A stretch of 64,000 bases of DNA, from contig NZ_KB900539.1 in NCBI RefSeq assembly GCF_000378945.1, positions 3,174,122 through 3,238,121 of the forward strand, in the 5' to 3' direction. This DNA comes from Methyloversatilis universalis EHg5 (lineage in GTDB: Bacteria > Pseudomonadota > Gammaproteobacteria > Burkholderiales > Rhodocyclaceae). The notes under the pieces were generated by a model, which had not been told where the DNA came from, did no database searches, and was given only the letters and a program-made list of their open reading frames with translations. Below, one piece after another: positions 41,806 through 51,640 of this stretch; position 1 is the first letter of the stretch, and the number at the start of each line of letters is the position of its first letter. Both the position numbers and the translations under genes were made by a program.

Positions 41806-42942
41806 TTAGAAGGTGTGGGCCAGACCGACGTTGAAGCCGGAATCGCCGTAGCCGTTGCCGTTCGAACCACCGGTCGAGGTACCCGAGGTACCCGAGGCGT
41901 TCTTCGAGATCGAGCAAGATGCGTTGCGGTCGTTGTCGATCTTGGCGTAGCCAGCGTAGGCGGTGGTGCGCTTCGAGAACGCGTATTCGCCGCCGAGGGC
42001 CCACTTCGAGCAATCGCTCTGAGCGGCACGGTCGTCGTTAGCCTTGACGTACGAAGCCTTCAGGGTGATCGCCGAGGTAACCGGAGCCGACAGGCCGATC
42101 AGCCAGCCGTCGCCGTCCGAGCGCAGCTTCGACTGAGCGTCGTCGCCCTGAGTCTTTTCGTAGTAAGCCGACAGCTTGACCACGCCGAAGTCGTAGCTTG
42201 CGCCAGCGACGTACAGATCGAACTCGAGGTCGCTGGCACCAAGGCCGCTCTTCTTGATCTGCAGGTTTTCGTAGTCGAGGGTGACGCTCAGCGGGCCGTT
42301 GTTGTACAGAGCGGCGATCGCGTACAGCGGGGTGTCACCGATGTCGATGGCTTGGGTGTTCTTGGCCGACGAACCGGCTTCCGACAGCAGCGACGTGGTG
42401 TAGGCAGCCAGGAACTTCAGGCCGGGGGCCAGTTCCGGGGTGATGTACACGATGGCGTTGTCAGCACGGTCAGCCTGACCGAGACCCGAGGTCTTGCCGA
42501 ACAGCGAACCGGCGTTGCCAACGGTCTGGTTCTTGAACGGGTCGTACTGACCGACGAAGGAGTAGCGGGCGCCATCAACACGGCCACCGAGCACGGTACC
42601 GAAGGAGCCTTCCAGACCGACCCAGCTGTGACGGTTGGTGGTGGTGCCGAACGAGGTGCCGCTGTCGCCGGAGAAACCGAATTCGAATTCGTAGATGGCC
42701 TTCAGACCGTTACCCAGGTCTTCGTTGCCGCGGAAACCGAAGCGGTTGGTGCCGCCGATGCCGTCTTCGAAGTCGTTCAGGCGACCAACGCGGGTAGCCT
42801 GCGAGGCACCGCCGTTGTCACCACCACGCGACATGAAGCCGTAGTCGATACGACCGTAGATGGTCACGTTGGAAGCTTCGGCCATCACGGCGGCCGGGGC
42901 GAGCGCTGCGGCGATGGCAGCAGCAAGCAGTTTCTTGGACAT
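41806..42942 (-). CDS. General outer-membrane porin (Gram-negative trimeric type)
   Basis: 378 residues. Signal peptide (MSKKLLAAAIAAALAPAAVMA), then NVTIYGRIDYGF, the classic betaproteobacterial porin opening. Alternating beta strands follow, with RFGFRGNEDLGNGLKAIYEF, SWVGLEGSFGTVLGGRV, and a C-terminal strand ending NVGLAHTF for BAM-dependent assembly. Codon use is more restricted than in neighbours, as in highly expressed genes. AGGAG lies nine bases upstream of the start. The leader contains two hairpins (42990-43064). Confidence 0.95.
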   Translation of the reverse strand: MSKKLLAAAIAAALAPAAVMAEASNVTIYGRIDYGFMSRGGDNGGASQATRVGRLNDFEDGIGGTNRFGFRGNEDLGNGLKAIYEFEFGFSGDSGTSFGTTTNRHSWVGLEGSFGTVLGGRVDGARYSFVGQYDPFKNQTVGNAGSLFGKTSGLGQADRADNAIVYITPELAPGLKFLAAYTTSLLSEAGSSAKNTQAIDIGDTPLYAIAALYNNGPLSVTLDYENLQIKKSGLGASDLEFDLYVAGASYDFGVVKLSAYYEKTQGDDAQSKLRSDGDGWLIGLSAPVTSAITLKASYVKANDDRAAQSDCSKWALGGEYAFSKRTTAYAGYAKIDNDRNASCSISKNASGTSGTSTGGSNGNGYGDSGFNVGLAHTF

Positions 42943-42989
42943 TACGCAAATCTCCTCTTGCGATGATAGTGGGTGCCCGGATCGTATTT

Positions 42990-43064
42990 GGCCATGAAGC
43001 TATTGATCTTCATGGCCACTGGACTGCCGGGCTACACACCTTCGAGCTTCAGAAGGTGTGCCGG
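42990..43064 (-). promoter_or_regulatory. Two perfect inverted repeats upstream of the porin
   Basis: GGCCATGAAG / CTTCATGGCC (42990-42999 and 43008-43017, 8-nt loop) and CACACCTTC / GAAGGTGTG (43035-43043 and 43052-43060, 8-nt loop), the second extended by CCGG pairs at 43027 and 43061. They start 48 bp upstream of the porin ATG. They may be leader hairpins that stabilise or regulate porin mRNA, or protein-binding sites. A promoter further upstream, with TTGCGG and TACAGT 18 bp apart, is only a weak candidate. Confidence 0.65.
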
Positions 43065-43445
43065 ACTGTACCGAAGCAGCAAAGTCTGCCGCAAGCCATG
43101 CGTCAAATTACGTAGCCGGGCGACCGCGGTCTTGTGGTTTTTGCGCAACAGGCGCCCGGAGTCCGGAAATGCCAGAGCGGCAGTGCGCCCCTGCATCGCG
43201 CGGAATGGCGTCGGCCCGCTCTGGCGACCTCGACAGGGCCGAAGAGGCTCACGCCCCCCGCCCTCTTCCGCATCGCCGTTGTCGTGGAAATACCGGCCCC
43301 TGGGCGGACCGTCACGCCCAGCGGCATCCCGGATCCGGTGCGATCACGCGGGCGCTCTGCGGCCGCATCGCTTTTGCAGAGCATGCAGAAGCGGAAAGCC
43401 GATGTACGGACTTTGTAGGAGCCCCCGCGATGGCTGCAGATGCAA
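43065..43445. other. Intergenic region without recognised genes
   Basis: About 380 bp between the porin leader and the folE terminator. Open frames here overlap folE or the porin in other frames and show no family features. TTTGTAGGAGCCCCCGCG near 43411 resembles the core of dispersed REP-like repeats, but only one copy is seen. Confidence 0.45.
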
Positions 43446-43472
43446 AAAAGCCCGGAACCGGTCCGGGCTTTT
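43446..43472 (-). terminator. Rho-independent terminator of folE
   Basis: An 11-bp perfect stem AAAAGCCCGGA / TCCGGGCTTTT with a 5-nt loop lies 28 nt past the folE stop. It ends in a T run on the minus strand and has T bases on the plus strand too. Confidence 0.9.
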
Positions 43473-43499
43473 GTGTTCGCAACCGCTGCAGTCGCGAAA

Positions 43500-44111
43500 T
43501 CAGACGCCGCAGCTGCCACTGCCACCTGAACGACCGATCAGGTCGAAGAATTCGCGGCGGGTGCGGGCATCCTCGCGGAAGGCGCCCAGCATGCGGCTGG
43601 TCACCATGGCCACACCCGGCTTGTGCACGCCACGCGTGGTCATGCACTCGTGGGCGGCTTCGATCACGACCGCCACGCCACGCGGCTGCAGCACCTCATA
43701 CAGTGCGTCGGCCACCTGCACCGTCATCTTTTCCTGGATCTGCAGGCGCTTGGCGAACACTTCGACCAGGCGAGCCAGCTTGGAAATGCCGACCACACGG
43801 CGGTCCGGCAGATAGGCGACGTGGGCGGTACCGATGATAGGCACCATATGGTGTTCGCAGTGGCTTTCGAAGCGGATGCCGGTCAGCGCGATCACTTCGT
43901 CGTAACCCTCGACTTCCTCGAAGGTGCGCGACAGCACTTCGCGCGGATCTTCGGCATAGCCGGCAAAGAATTCCTCGTAGGCCTTGACCACCCGCTTGGG
44001 CGTATCGAGCAGGCCCTCGCGCGCAGGATCGTCGCCGGTCCAGCGGATCAGGGTGCGGACGGCCGCCTCGGCTTCTTCACGGGTCGGACGCGCGGTGTCT
44101 GTGCTCTTCAT
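43500..44111 (-). CDS. folE: GTP cyclohydrolase I
   Basis: 203 residues from ATG 44111, with AGGAAG five bases upstream. It makes 7,8-dihydroneopterin triphosphate, the first step of folate synthesis. Zinc and active-site motifs are intact: [12 protein letters not shown] and [13 protein letters not shown]. The frame is open for 85 more codons upstream, but that stretch lacks family similarity. The C-terminal Gly/Ser/Cys tail (SGGSGSCGV) is a small lineage feature. Confidence 0.96.
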   Translation of the reverse strand: MKSTDTARPTREEAEAAVRTLIRWTGDDPAREGLLDTPKRVVKAYEEFFAGYAEDPREVLSRTFEEVEGYDEVIALTGIRFESHCEHHMVPIIGTAHVAYLPDRRVVGISKLARLVEVFAKRLQIQEKMTVQVADALYEVLQPRGVAVVIEAAHECMTTRGVHKPGVAMVTSRMLGAFREDARTRREFFDLIGRSGGSGSCGV

Positions 44112-44441
44112 GTTCTTCCTGTACTTATATATATGGAGGTCGGCGGGCGGCTCTTGTCCCCCCAGCGTGCGCATGGAGCGGACCGGACCATTCATGGTGG
44201 CGGCGGGTCGCGCGCTTTTCAAGAGGCTTGAGCAGACTGTGACCCTTGATATGGCGTTTTTGCTCCCCAGATTGAGCACACCGTTGTTGAGTATCCAAGG
44301 CCCGGCGCGCAGCGATTGTTTCCGGATGCAAGAGGCCGGAACAGCGTTCAGACCGGCCCGCTCCATCGTTCGCCCACAGATTGCGCCGGCGGTTCAACCA
44401 TAGCGTCAGGCGTACAAACACACGTCAGGAGAGGACATCCG
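44112..44441. other. Divergent promoter region between folE and degP
   Basis: 330 bp without a gene. An A/T run at 44125-44134 close to the folE start may be its -10 region. For degP, TTGATA (44246-44251) with CAGATT 16 bp downstream is a weak sigma-70 candidate. I found no convincing sigma-E element, although degP genes are often under envelope-stress control. Confidence 0.4.
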
Positions 44442-45947
44442 ATGAAGATCAAGCTGTCTCGTACCGCTCTCGCAGCGCTGACCGCCACCGCGTTCGGCCT
44501 CGGCGCAACCGCGACGACAGTGGACTGGCTGCGCTCCGCCGAAGCGGCGCCCCAGTCCAAGCCGGCCACCCAGGTCGCCCAGGCGGCACCGACCGTGACC
44601 GCACCGGCCACGGCACCGCTGGTGAGCGGCCTGCCCGATTTCAGCACCCTGGTCGAACAGACCTCGCCCTCGGTGGTGAATATCAGCGTGGTCGGCAAGG
44701 TGCCCCAGCGCGCGGCAATGAATCCGAATGACCCGATGTTCGAATTCTTCCGCCGCTTCGGCATTCCGGTGCCGCAGAACCCGCAACGGGGCAGCGGCGG
44801 TGAGGCACCGGCCCCGCGCGGCATCGGCTCAGGCTTTGTCATCAGCCCGGATGGCTACATCCTGACCAATGCGCACGTGGTCGCCGAAGCGGCCGAAGTG
44901 ACGGTGAAATTCACCGACAAACGCGAGTACAAGGCCAAGGTGATCGGCAGCGACAAGCGCACCGACGTAGCGCTGATCAAGATCGAAGCGAAAAACCTGC
45001 CGGCGGTGAAGCTGGGCAATGCGGAAACCACCCGGGTCGGCGAATGGGTGGCCGCCATCGGCGCGCCTTTCGGCTTCGAAAACACGGTGACCGCCGGCAT
45101 CGTCAGCGCCAAGTCGCGCGCGCTGCCGGACGAATCGCTGGTGCCCTTCATCCAGACCGACGTGGCGATCAACCCGGGCAATTCCGGCGGCCCGCTGTTC
45201 AACCTCAATGGCGAGGTGATCGGCATCAATTCGCAGATCTATTCGCGCACCGGCGGCTTCATGGGCTTGTCGTTCGCCATCCCGATCGATGTCGCGATGC
45301 GGGTGGCGGACCAGATCAAGCTGTACGGTCGCGCCAAACATGCGCGCCTGGGCGTGAGCATCCAGCCGATCAACCGCGAACTGGCGGACAGCTTCGGGCT
45401 GGACCGCGCCCGCGGTGCACTGGTGGCCAATATCGAACAGGGCGGTCCGGCGGACAAGGCCGGCCTGCAAGCCGGCGACGTCATCCTGTCGGTCGACGGC
45501 CGCGAGGTGTCCGATTCCTTCGACCTGCCCAAGGTGATCGGCAATCTCGCCCCGGGCAAGGCGGTGAAAATGAAAGTGTGGCGTCAGGGCGCAGAACGCG
45601 AACTGAGCGCCACGCTGGGCGAACAGTCGGACAACGAACTGGTGGCCCAGGGTGAAGGCAACCGTGACAGCAGCCCGCTGCGTGACCGTCTCGGCCTGGC
45701 GGTGCGCCCGCTGACCGGTGCCGAAGCGCAGCAGCTGGGGGTGAATCGCGGCGTTGTGGTGGCCGACGCCGGCGGCGCAGCGGCCCAGGCCGGCATACAG
45801 CCCGGTGACGCGATCCTCGCGGTCAACGGTCAGCCGGTCGGCAGCGCCGAAGAACTTGCGCGACTGGTGGAAAAGGCCAAGGGCCGGGTGGCGCTGCTGA
45901 TACAGCGCGGCGACAACCGGCTGTTCGTACCGATCCGGATAGGCTGA
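44442..45947 (+). CDS. degP: DegP/MucD-type periplasmic serine protease
   Basis: 501 residues. Signal sequence, then a trypsin-like domain with the triad: His in LTNAHVVAEA, Asp in RTDVALIKI, Ser in NPGNSGGPL. Two PDZ domains follow (KHARLGVSIQPINRELADSF and RLGLAVRPLTGAEAQQLGV). It degrades or refolds damaged envelope proteins. AGGAGAGG precedes the start. It is the second HtrA protein in the window; the first (6985) has one PDZ and a membrane anchor. Confidence 0.94.
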   Translation: MKIKLSRTALAALTATAFGLGATATTVDWLRSAEAAPQSKPATQVAQAAPTVTAPATAPLVSGLPDFSTLVEQTSPSVVNISVVGKVPQRAAMNPNDPMFEFFRRFGIPVPQNPQRGSGGEAPAPRGIGSGFVISPDGYILTNAHVVAEAAEVTVKFTDKREYKAKVIGSDKRTDVALIKIEAKNLPAVKLGNAETTRVGEWVAAIGAPFGFENTVTAGIVSAKSRALPDESLVPFIQTDVAINPGNSGGPLFNLNGEVIGINSQIYSRTGGFMGLSFAIPIDVAMRVADQIKLYGRAKHARLGVSIQPINRELADSFGLDRARGALVANIEQGGPADKAGLQAGDVILSVDGREVSDSFDLPKVIGNLAPGKAVKMKVWRQGAERELSATLGEQSDNELVAQGEGNRDSSPLRDRLGLAVRPLTGAEAQQLGVNRGVVVADAGGAAAQAGIQPGDAILAVNGQPVGSAEELARLVEKAKGRVALLIQRGDNRLFVPIRIG

Positions 45948-45986
45948 TCGTCAGCCTGCCCTTCCGGCCGCCGGCAGGAACCGCGC

Positions 45987-47093
45987 TCAGGCGGCCTGCC
46001 GCGGCCGGGCCAGTACCCGCCAGTCCTTGCCCACCGCACGCAGGTCGTGGATATCGAGATCGATACGCTGAGCCAGCGTGTCGAAGGGGCCGAGATTGAA
46101 CAGCCCCATGCCGCGACCGAGCACAGTGGGCGCCAGATACATCAGCAGTTCGTCGACACAGCCTTCGCGCATCAGCGAGCCGTTCAGCTTGTGGCCGGAT
46201 TCGGCATGCACCTCGTTGAGACCACGCGCGCCCAGCGCCTGGAACATGGCCGGCAGATCCACCTTGCCACCTTCGTTCGGCAGCACCAGCAGTTCGGCGC
46301 CGGCGTCGCGCAGCGCCCGGGCCTTCGGCGTGTCGTCCGACGCGCACACCACCAGCAGCGGCGAACGCTCGATGTCAGCGAACAGCTTCGCCTGCGGCGT
46401 GAGCTGAAGCCGCGCGTCGACGATGATGCGCAGCGGCTGACGCGGCGTGTCGACCTCGCGCACGGTCAGGCTGGGGTCATCCTCCATCACCGTACCGATG
46501 CCGGACAGCACCGCACAGGCACGTGCCCGCCAGCGGTGACCGTCGCGCCGCGCAGCCGGGCCGGTGATCCACTGGCTCACCCCGTTTTCCAGCGCGGTCA
46601 CGCCGTCCAGCGTGGAGGCGGTCTTCAGCCGCACCCAGGGCCTGCCGCGGGTCATGCGCGACACGAAACCGATATTCAGTTCGCGCGCCTCGTTCTCCAG
46701 TACGCCACAGTCGGTGGCGATACCGGCTGCGCGCAGCCGCGCCAGACCGTTGCCGGCGACCAGCGGATTCGGGTCCTGCATCGCGGCGACCACGCGGGCG
46801 ACGCCCGCGGCCACCAGCGCGTCGGCGCAGGGCGGCGTGCGGCCATGGTGGCTGCACGGTTCCAGCGTCACGTAGGCGGTGGCGCCACGGGCCGAATCGC
46901 CGGCGGCGCGCAGCGCATGCACTTCGGCATGCGGCTCGCCGGCCCGCTCATGCCAGCCTTCGCCGACGATGCGGCCGTCCTTCACCAGCACGCAGCCCAC
47001 ACGCGGATTCGGAGACGTGGTCCACAGTCCGCGTGCGGCCAGTTTCAGCGCACGCGCCATGAAGCGCGCGTCCAGCGCAACATCGGGCGCCAT
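45987..47093 (-). CDS. ribD: Riboflavin biosynthesis deaminase/reductase
   Basis: 368 residues with both catalytic parts. The N-terminal deaminase has the zinc motifs HAEVHAL and TLEPCSHHGRTPPCADAL; the C-terminal reductase has MTRGRPWVRLKTASTLDG and the NADPH-binding core. It converts the first riboflavin pathway pyrimidine in two steps. It starts directly after the nrdR stop, the common nrdR-ribD pairing. Confidence 0.95.
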   Translation of the reverse strand: MAPDVALDARFMARALKLAARGLWTTSPNPRVGCVLVKDGRIVGEGWHERAGEPHAEVHALRAAGDSARGATAYVTLEPCSHHGRTPPCADALVAAGVARVVAAMQDPNPLVAGNGLARLRAAGIATDCGVLENEARELNIGFVSRMTRGRPWVRLKTASTLDGVTALENGVSQWITGPAARRDGHRWRARACAVLSGIGTVMEDDPSLTVREVDTPRQPLRIIVDARLQLTPQAKLFADIERSPLLVVCASDDTPKARALRDAGAELLVLPNEGGKVDLPAMFQALGARGLNEVHAESGHKLNGSLMREGCVDELLMYLAPTVLGRGMGLFNLGPFDTLAQRIDLDIHDLRAVGKDWRVLARPRQAA

Positions 47094-47573
47094 TCAGCCT
47101 CCGGTCTTGCGGGTTGCGCGCGGCGGCTTGGTCACTTCGCGCACCACTTCGGAAAATTCATCGACGTCCTCGAAATTGCGATAGACGCTGGCGAAGCGGA
47201 TGTAGCCGATCTTGTCCAGCTTCTTCAGTTCGCGCATCACCAGTTCGCCGAGACGGTCGGTCGCCAGTTCGCGCACACCCATGGTGAGCAGGCGCTCCTC
47301 GATGCGGTCCATTGCCAGATCGACCGATTCGGTGGTGACCGGCCGCTTGCGCAGCGCCAGCATCATGCTGGCACGCAGTTTTTCGCGATCGTAGTCGGCG
47401 CGCCGACCGTCCTTCTTGACGATCTGCGGCATCTTCAGCTCGACCCGCTCATAGGTGGTGAAGCGCTTGTCGCAGTGTGCGCAGCGGCGCCGGCGACGGA
47501 TGATGTCGCCGTCCTCGCTTTCGCGGGTTTCGACCACCTGGGTATCGGGGGAGCTGCAGAACGGGCATTTCAT
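47094..47573 (-). CDS. nrdR: Transcriptional repressor NrdR
   Basis: 159 residues from ATG 47573 ([20 protein letters not shown]). A zinc ribbon with CPFC and CAHC is followed by an ATP-cone domain ([20 protein letters not shown]). NrdR senses ATP and dATP and represses ribonucleotide reductase genes. The longer frame upstream is rejected because the family begins MKCPFC. Confidence 0.96.
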   Translation of the reverse strand: MKCPFCSSPDTQVVETRESEDGDIIRRRRRCAHCDKRFTTYERVELKMPQIVKKDGRRADYDREKLRASMMLALRKRPVTTESVDLAMDRIEERLLTMGVRELATDRLGELVMRELKKLDKIGYIRFASVYRNFEDVDEFSEVVREVTKPPRATRKTGG

Positions 47574-47667
47574 GGCGTCGCTCCGGGCATGGACGGCGCG
47601 AATGTTACGCCGGGATGCCACCTTGCGCCGCATCCGGCCCGAAATACGACGGCTTGCAGACGCCGGA

Positions 47668-48564
47668 TCAGGCGGCCTCGCTCGCCTCGATCAGTTTCTG
47701 GTAGGTGAAGGCGGACAGCGTCAACCGGTCCGATTCCTGCACCTCAACGAATTCCAGCCCGTGGATGAAAGCCAGCGACTCGCCGTCGGCGTCCGGATTC
47801 CTCTGCGCTGAACGTATGGCCGCCCGCACGTGCACGAACTGGTCGATGTCGTCGAACTGCAGACGGAACTTGAGCAGTATCTGGTCGCCCACGCTGCCGA
47901 TTGCGGCCTTCGCCGCCAGCAGCGTGCCGCCCTTGCTGATGTCCAGCATGGTGCCGGCGTACAGCGCACCATACATGTCGGTCACCGAGGTAATGAGCTT
48001 CACGCCGGCCCGCTGGGCGCGGCGTACCCGCATGCCGCGCACCTTCTTCGGATAGCTGAGGTGCAGATAGGGAAAGGGCGTGTTGGACATCTTCAGCACG
48101 TGGGCCGGAAAGGCATACACGCTCTTGCCGGAGAAAAAGCGCACGACGAAGGCGGCATCCTGCTTCACGATGGCATAAGCCCCATCCACCATGGGCGGCG
48201 TCACCATCACGCTGCGTCCTCGGGCGTAACCGAGCAGCTTTACCGCGTGACGCTGCCCGTCCTCACCGGCAGCCTGCAACTGCAGTACGTCGCCCACCTG
48301 CATCCGGATCTCTTCCAGATCGAGCAGGATGCCTTCCTTCTCCGGCGAGGTCTTCGGCTCGGCATCCTGTCCGGCGCGGACATTCATCCGCGCCATGTTG
48401 GCGGCCACCCGGTCGCGATACAGCCCGCGCTCGCTCAGCACATCCAGCTGGTTCTGCGTCTGCACGACGACACCGGCCTTCATCAGCAGCTTGTTGTTCT
48501 GGTCGTACAACGAATAAGGCAGGGGCTTGCCCAGCACCACATCATTCTTGCGGACGGGAATCAT
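47668..48564 (-). CDS. PilZ-domain c-di-GMP receptor (YcgR-like layout)
   Basis: 298 residues. An N-terminal part ([20 protein letters not shown]) resembles the YcgR flagellar-brake N domain. The C-terminal PilZ domain has the c-di-GMP motifs: the basic stretch RRAQRAG and DISKGG. It may slow flagella or act on pili; no flagellar gene lies nearby. The frame continues into lutB antisense sequence, so ATG 48564 is used. Confidence 0.82.
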   Translation of the reverse strand: MIPVRKNDVVLGKPLPYSLYDQNNKLLMKAGVVVQTQNQLDVLSERGLYRDRVAANMARMNVRAGQDAEPKTSPEKEGILLDLEEIRMQVGDVLQLQAAGEDGQRHAVKLLGYARGRSVMVTPPMVDGAYAIVKQDAAFVVRFFSGKSVYAFPAHVLKMSNTPFPYLHLSYPKKVRGMRVRRAQRAGVKLITSVTDMYGALYAGTMLDISKGGTLLAAKAAIGSVGDQILLKFRLQFDDIDQFVHVRAAIRSAQRNPDADGESLAFIHGLEFVEVQESDRLTLSAFTYQKLIEASEAA

Positions 48565-48656
48565 CGAAAGCCTCGCGTACAGCGTGTGATATCCATTGCG
48601 ATATCGACCCGCGGACGCCGAACTTGATGTGGGTGCGCCAGCCGCGCGACCCTCGC

Positions 48657-50111
48657 TCACACACCCGGCCGCCCGCGTGCGCGTGCCTTCATCAGATCGT
48701 GCAGGCTGCGTGCGGCCGGCACCAGCGGCGTGCGGTGCTGCGTCCAGCCCATCTGGCTGCGCGGCGCCAGCCGGCGCAACCGGGTGGCGGCCCAGCGCAA
48801 CAGCCGGTAGCGGCCAGGGCTGGCGTAGATGCCGCTCCAGAAGCGCCACACCAGTTTCTGACCGAGGCTGAACGATGCCCCCTGCCCGGCCAGCGGCTGC
48901 GCCACCGCCGCGCCCGGCGCCCGGTTGGCTTCGGTGCGCAGCCGCATCAGCAGCGACGGAATGGGGATGCGCACCGGACACACCTCGGCACAGGCGCCGC
49001 ACAGGCTGGAGGCGGTCGGCAGGTCGCGGCTTGCCTCCAGCCCGAGCAGGTGCGGCGACAGGATCTGGCCTATCGGACCGGGATAGGTGGTGCCGTAGGC
49101 ATGGCCGCCGACCCGCGCATAGACCGGGCAGTGGTTCATGCAGGCGCCACAGCGTATGCATTGCAGCGTCGCGCGCAGCTGGGCATCGGCGTAGGCCTGG
49201 CTGCGGCCGTTGTCGAGCAGCACCAGGTGCATGCGGCGGGGCCCGTCCTGATCACCCGGCCGGCGCGGACCGGAAATCAGGTTGAAATAGGTGGTCGCCG
49301 CCTGGCCGGTGGCCGAGCGCGGCAGCAGGCTGGCCAGCGGCAGCGCATGTTCCAGCGTATCGACCACCTTCTCGATGCCCATCATCGCGATGTGGATGTC
49401 CGGCACCGTGGTCGACAGACGCCCGTTGCCCTCGTTCTCGACCAGCCACAGCGTGCCGGTTTCGGCGATCGCGAAATTGACGCCGGAAATGCCGATATCG
49501 GCCTGCATGAAGCGCTCGCGCAGCACCTGCCGTCCGGTGTGGATGAGCGCATCGACATCTTCGGTATAGCCGACACCCGGGATTTTCTGCTCGAACAGGC
49601 GGGCGATGTCCTGCTTCGTCTTGTGGATGGCCGGCATCACGATGTGCGACGGCCGCTCGCCGGCCAGCTGCACGATGTACTCGCCCATGTCCGATTCCAG
49701 GCACTCGACGCCGCGCGCCTCGAGGTAGTGGTTCAGCTCCACCTCCTCGCTCACCATGGACTTGCCCTTGATCACCCGCCGCGCACCCGCTTCGGTGGCG
49801 ATGCGGTGGATGATGGCGCAGGCCTCGTCCGGCGTGTCCGCCCAGTGCACCTCGACGCCGCGCGCCTGCAGATTCGCTTCCAGCTTTTCCAGCAGCGCCG
49901 GCAGATGGGCCAGCGCGTGCTTGCGCACCGCCTCGCCAAGATCGCGCAGCGCCTCGGTTTCTACCGGGTCCGGAAACTGGCTGGCCCGCTTGTCGCGCAG
50001 GAAGTGCATGGCGCTGCGGAAGTTGTCGCGCAGGCCGTCGTCGGCCAGCGCCTCGCTCACCCGGCCGCGGAACTGTGCCGGCGATACGAAATGCAGGGGC
50101 TGCGCGCTCAT
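48657..50111 (-). CDS. lutB: L-lactate oxidation iron-sulfur protein LutB
   Basis: 484 residues. A LUD-type N-terminal region with KGKSMVSEEVELNHYLEARG leads to a ferredoxin-like domain with two 4Fe-4S motifs: CIRCGACMNHCPVY and CGACAEVCPV. LutABC oxidises L-lactate to pyruvate in many bacteria. Its start overlaps the lutC stop by four bases. Last gene of lutACB on the minus strand. Confidence 0.94.
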   Translation of the reverse strand: MSAQPLHFVSPAQFRGRVSEALADDGLRDNFRSAMHFLRDKRASQFPDPVETEALRDLGEAVRKHALAHLPALLEKLEANLQARGVEVHWADTPDEACAIIHRIATEAGARRVIKGKSMVSEEVELNHYLEARGVECLESDMGEYIVQLAGERPSHIVMPAIHKTKQDIARLFEQKIPGVGYTEDVDALIHTGRQVLRERFMQADIGISGVNFAIAETGTLWLVENEGNGRLSTTVPDIHIAMMGIEKVVDTLEHALPLASLLPRSATGQAATTYFNLISGPRRPGDQDGPRRMHLVLLDNGRSQAYADAQLRATLQCIRCGACMNHCPVYARVGGHAYGTTYPGPIGQILSPHLLGLEASRDLPTASSLCGACAEVCPVRIPIPSLLMRLRTEANRAPGAAVAQPLAGQGASFSLGQKLVWRFWSGIYASPGRYRLLRWAATRLRRLAPRSQMGWTQHRTPLVPAARSLHDLMKARARGRPGV

Positions 50112-50773
50112 GCGGTCTCTCCGTCGGTGATCACCAGCACGATCAGTTCGCGCGGACCGTGCGCGCCATAGGCCAGCGTCTGCTGGATGTCGGCGGTGCG
50201 CGACGGGCTGGACACCAGCACCCGGTTGGTCGGCATGTCGTCGGCCCAGCGCTGCGCGCTGGCGGCGTGGTGCAGGTCGTCGTACAGGTCGCGCGCGTCG
50301 ATGCAGACCAGGCTGACCGGCGGCACCAGCGACAGCGTACGCGGCAGCGCACCGCCGTGATTCAGCAGCAGTGCGCCGGTGGCCGCAATGCCGGCCGACG
50401 CCGGCGTGAAGCCGGCGTCGACCGTTTCGAACAGCTCACGCTTCCAGCCTTCGATCGCGCCGTCGAAGCACACGGTGTCGACCGTGTCCGGCAGCGCCGC
50501 GGCCAGCGTGGCCGCGCGTGCGCAGGTGCCCAGCGCCAGCCGGCGCACGCCGCGCTGCTGCAGCGCCCCGGCCGCCACCGGCGCCCAGTCGTGCGGCCCG
50601 GCCAGTTTCACGTCGACGCGCGACGCACGCAGCCGCACACACAGCTGGTTCAGGCGTTCGGCCGGGGTCGGCCGCGGACGCTGCGCGTAGTAGCCGGCCA
50701 CATCCGGCGGGGCGACCGGCGCACCGGGTTCGGCGGCGCGCAGCCGCGCCAGGATGCGGTCACGGGCGCTCAT
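50108..50773 (-). CDS. lutC: LUD-domain protein LutC
   Basis: 221 residues from ATG 50773, which overlaps the lutA stop. The LUD domain has GIAATGALLLNHGGALPRTLSLVPP in two conserved pieces. LutC is the third subunit of the lactate-utilisation complex. Gene order here is lutA-lutC-lutB. Confidence 0.9.
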   Translation of the reverse strand: MSARDRILARLRAAEPGAPVAPPDVAGYYAQRPRPTPAERLNQLCVRLRASRVDVKLAGPHDWAPVAAGALQQRGVRRLALGTCARAATLAAALPDTVDTVCFDGAIEGWKRELFETVDAGFTPASAGIAATGALLLNHGGALPRTLSLVPPVSLVCIDARDLYDDLHHAASAQRWADDMPTNRVLVSSPSRTADIQQTLAYGAHGPRELIVLVITDGETA

Positions 50774-51531
50774 GCCGCGCCCTCCAGCCGGCGGCGCAGG
50801 AAGGTGGCGATGTGTTCGCCCCGCAAGGGCCGGCCCTGGTGTTCGGCCGCATGCGTGATGTTGAGCATGCAGCCGCAGTCCGCGGTCACGAAACGGTCGC
50901 ACACCGCCGACAGGCTGGCCACCTTGTCGCGCACGATGGCGCCGGAAATGTCGGCGTGCTTGAGCGAGAACACGCCGCCAAAGCCGCAGCATTCCGATTC
51001 GCTGGCGTGGGTGTCGAGCGTGACGCCGGGCAGTGCGGACAGCAGCTGCACGCCGTGCACCCGCGTACCCATTTCGCGACGGGCGCTGCACGAGGTGTGC
51101 AGGCCCACGGTCACCGGCTCGCCGCCGGCAGCGGAATAGTCGACCGCCAGCACCTCGACCAGAAAGCCGGCCAGTTCATGCACCCGGCCGGCCACGTCGC
51201 GCGCGCGCGCCTGCAGCGCCGGATCGTCGTCGAACAGTGTCGGCCAGTGGTGACGCATCATGCCGGCGCAGGAGCCCGAGGGCACGACAATGGGCCAGGG
51301 CTGGTCGAACAGCGCGATCTGCGCCGCCGCCACCCGCCGCGCCTCGTCCGGATTGCCGCTGGTAAAGGCCGGCTGGCCGCAGCAGCTCTGGGCCGGCGGG
51401 TAATGCACGGTGAGCCCTTCGCGTTCGAGCAGACGCACCGCGTCCAGCCCGGCTTCGGGCACGAACAGGTCGATCAGGCAGGTGCCGAACAGATAGACCT
51501 GATCGGGGCGCGGCGGGCGGACAGCGTGCAT
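50770..51531 (-). CDS. lutA: Cys-rich L-lactate oxidation protein LutA
   Basis: 253 residues from ATG 51531, with GGAG six bases upstream. Two heterodisulfide-reductase-type CCG motifs are present: QSCCGQPAF and SECCGFGGVF. LutA works with LutB and LutC in lactate oxidation. First gene of the operon; the operator at 51609-51625 lies 77 bp upstream. No lactate permease gene is adjacent. Confidence 0.93.
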   Translation of the reverse strand: MHAVRPPRPDQVYLFGTCLIDLFVPEAGLDAVRLLEREGLTVHYPPAQSCCGQPAFTSGNPDEARRVAAAQIALFDQPWPIVVPSGSCAGMMRHHWPTLFDDDPALQARARDVAGRVHELAGFLVEVLAVDYSAAGGEPVTVGLHTSCSARREMGTRVHGVQLLSALPGVTLDTHASESECCGFGGVFSLKHADISGAIVRDKVASLSAVCDRFVTADCGCMLNITHAAEHQGRPLRGEHIATFLRRRLEGAA

Positions 51532-51608
51532 CGGGAACTCCGGTGGTCGCGACCCGGGGCGGGCAGCGTGATGGGAGCGCATGATCGCGAGCGCCCGCAT
51601 TCAGGCAA

Positions 51609-51625
51609 AATTGGTCGGACCAATT
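51609..51625. promoter_or_regulatory. Operator of the lut genes and their regulator
   Basis: AATTGGTCGGACCAATT is a perfect palindrome with one central base. It matches the AATTGGTnnnACCAATT pattern recognised by PdhR and LldR proteins of the FadR family. It lies between the divergent lutA and lldR-like genes, 15 bp before the latter's start, so it should control both. Confidence 0.9.
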
Positions 51626-51640
51626 CAGAGCGATGCCGCC

